Positions 6,375 to 6,591 of a stretch of 6,591 nt of DNA are shown one piece after another. The DNA is from Planctomycetaceae bacterium (GTDB taxonomy: Bacteria > Planctomycetota > Planctomycetia > Pirellulales > Thermoguttaceae), in contig JAITBS010000222.1 of the NCBI GenBank assembly GCA_031283515.1, positions 1 through 6,591 of the forward strand, in the 5' to 3' direction. A program made the translations under genes and the position numbers. Below the pieces are notes generated by a model. It saw nothing but the letters and a program-made list of their open reading frames with translations. It was not told the DNA's origin and did not search any database. Within the stretch, counting starts at the first letter, position 1, and the number at the start of each line of letters is the position of its first letter.

Positions 6375-6388
6375 AATGTTTCAACATT
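6375..6388. promoter_or_regulatory. Operator-like inverted repeat upstream of the aminotransferase
   Basis: AATGTT-TC-AACATT is a perfect 6-bp inverted repeat with a 2-bp spacer, about 75 bp upstream of the start. Its size and place suit a dimeric repressor, but it matches no operator I recognise and AT-rich palindromes arise easily by chance. Confidence 0.3.
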
Positions 6389-6493
6389 TCAGCGAAATAT
6401 CAATATCGTTTACCTCATGAGCTCCTACATTTTGCTTATCTACGTGAATGGTTACAAATAAAAAAAGAATTCAATTAAAACTTTTTCTTCATC

Positions 6494-6591
6494 TTACAGT
6501 TCAACAATAAATTCGTCCAACGAAGAACAGGTGACGGCAAGAATTAATAACGATTCTAAAGCGATCACATCAGTTCGTTGATTTAACGAAT
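6494..6591 (-). CDS. Probable C-terminal fragment of an unidentified protein
   Basis: On the minus strand one frame is open from the window edge to a TAA at 6494-6496 and gives 31 residues, including TDVIALESLLILAVTCSSLD (residues 6-25) and ending in EFIVEL. It looks like an amphipathic helix followed by an acidic end, and is plausible as the end of a folded protein. I do not recognise the family. The other frames here carry stops. An open stretch this short can occur by chance, so the call rests on its protein-like composition and on its same-strand position 194 bp before the aminotransferase gene. Confidence 0.38.
   Translation of the reverse strand, partial: SLNQRTDVIALESLLILAVTCSSLDEFIVEL

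Overview
This 6.6 kb window is ordinary bacterial chromosome: four complete protein genes on the minus strand, plus two partial genes cut by the window edges. I suspect a Planctomycetes member of moderate-to-low GC. The hints are a GldA-like lone ABC ATPase, a RimI with an FF variant of the usual LYE motif, a PLP aminotransferase of a type I associate with that phylum, a very large secreted protein of no recognised named family, and two genes without a clear Shine-Dalgarno sequence. This assignment is inference from protein style, not proof. No phage, insertion sequence, CRISPR array, tRNA or rRNA was seen.

Layout, left to right. Positions 1-147 (+) hold the last 48 codons of a gene that looks like the lactate-utilisation iron-sulfur protein LutB. 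A 10-unit heptanucleotide tandem array (164-233) follows in the convergent gap. Positions 300-3074 (-) encode a 924-residue secreted beta-sandwich plus putative TIM-barrel protein. A 77-bp palindromic element (3116-3192) separates it from a 240-residue ABC transporter ATPase (3241-3963, -). A gap of about 385 bp holds a second, different hairpin repeat (4253-4313). Positions 4349-4903 (-) encode RimI, the ribosomal-protein acetyltransferase. The next gap holds two oppositely oriented heptanucleotide arrays (5053-5080 and 5127-5175) forming a nested dyad. Positions 5190-6299 (-) encode a fold-type I aminotransferase. A leader with two small inverted repeats follows, and 6494-6591 (-) is the probable C-terminus of an unidentified gene.

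The genes do not look like one pathway. Gaps of 166 to 385 bp, each filled by repeats or dyads, suggest mostly separate transcription units running in one direction. The common theme lies in the DNA between the genes: each visible gene end is followed by a repeat or hairpin, drawn from three distinct families. One is a 7-bp tandem repeat family that appears in three arrays and in both orientations.
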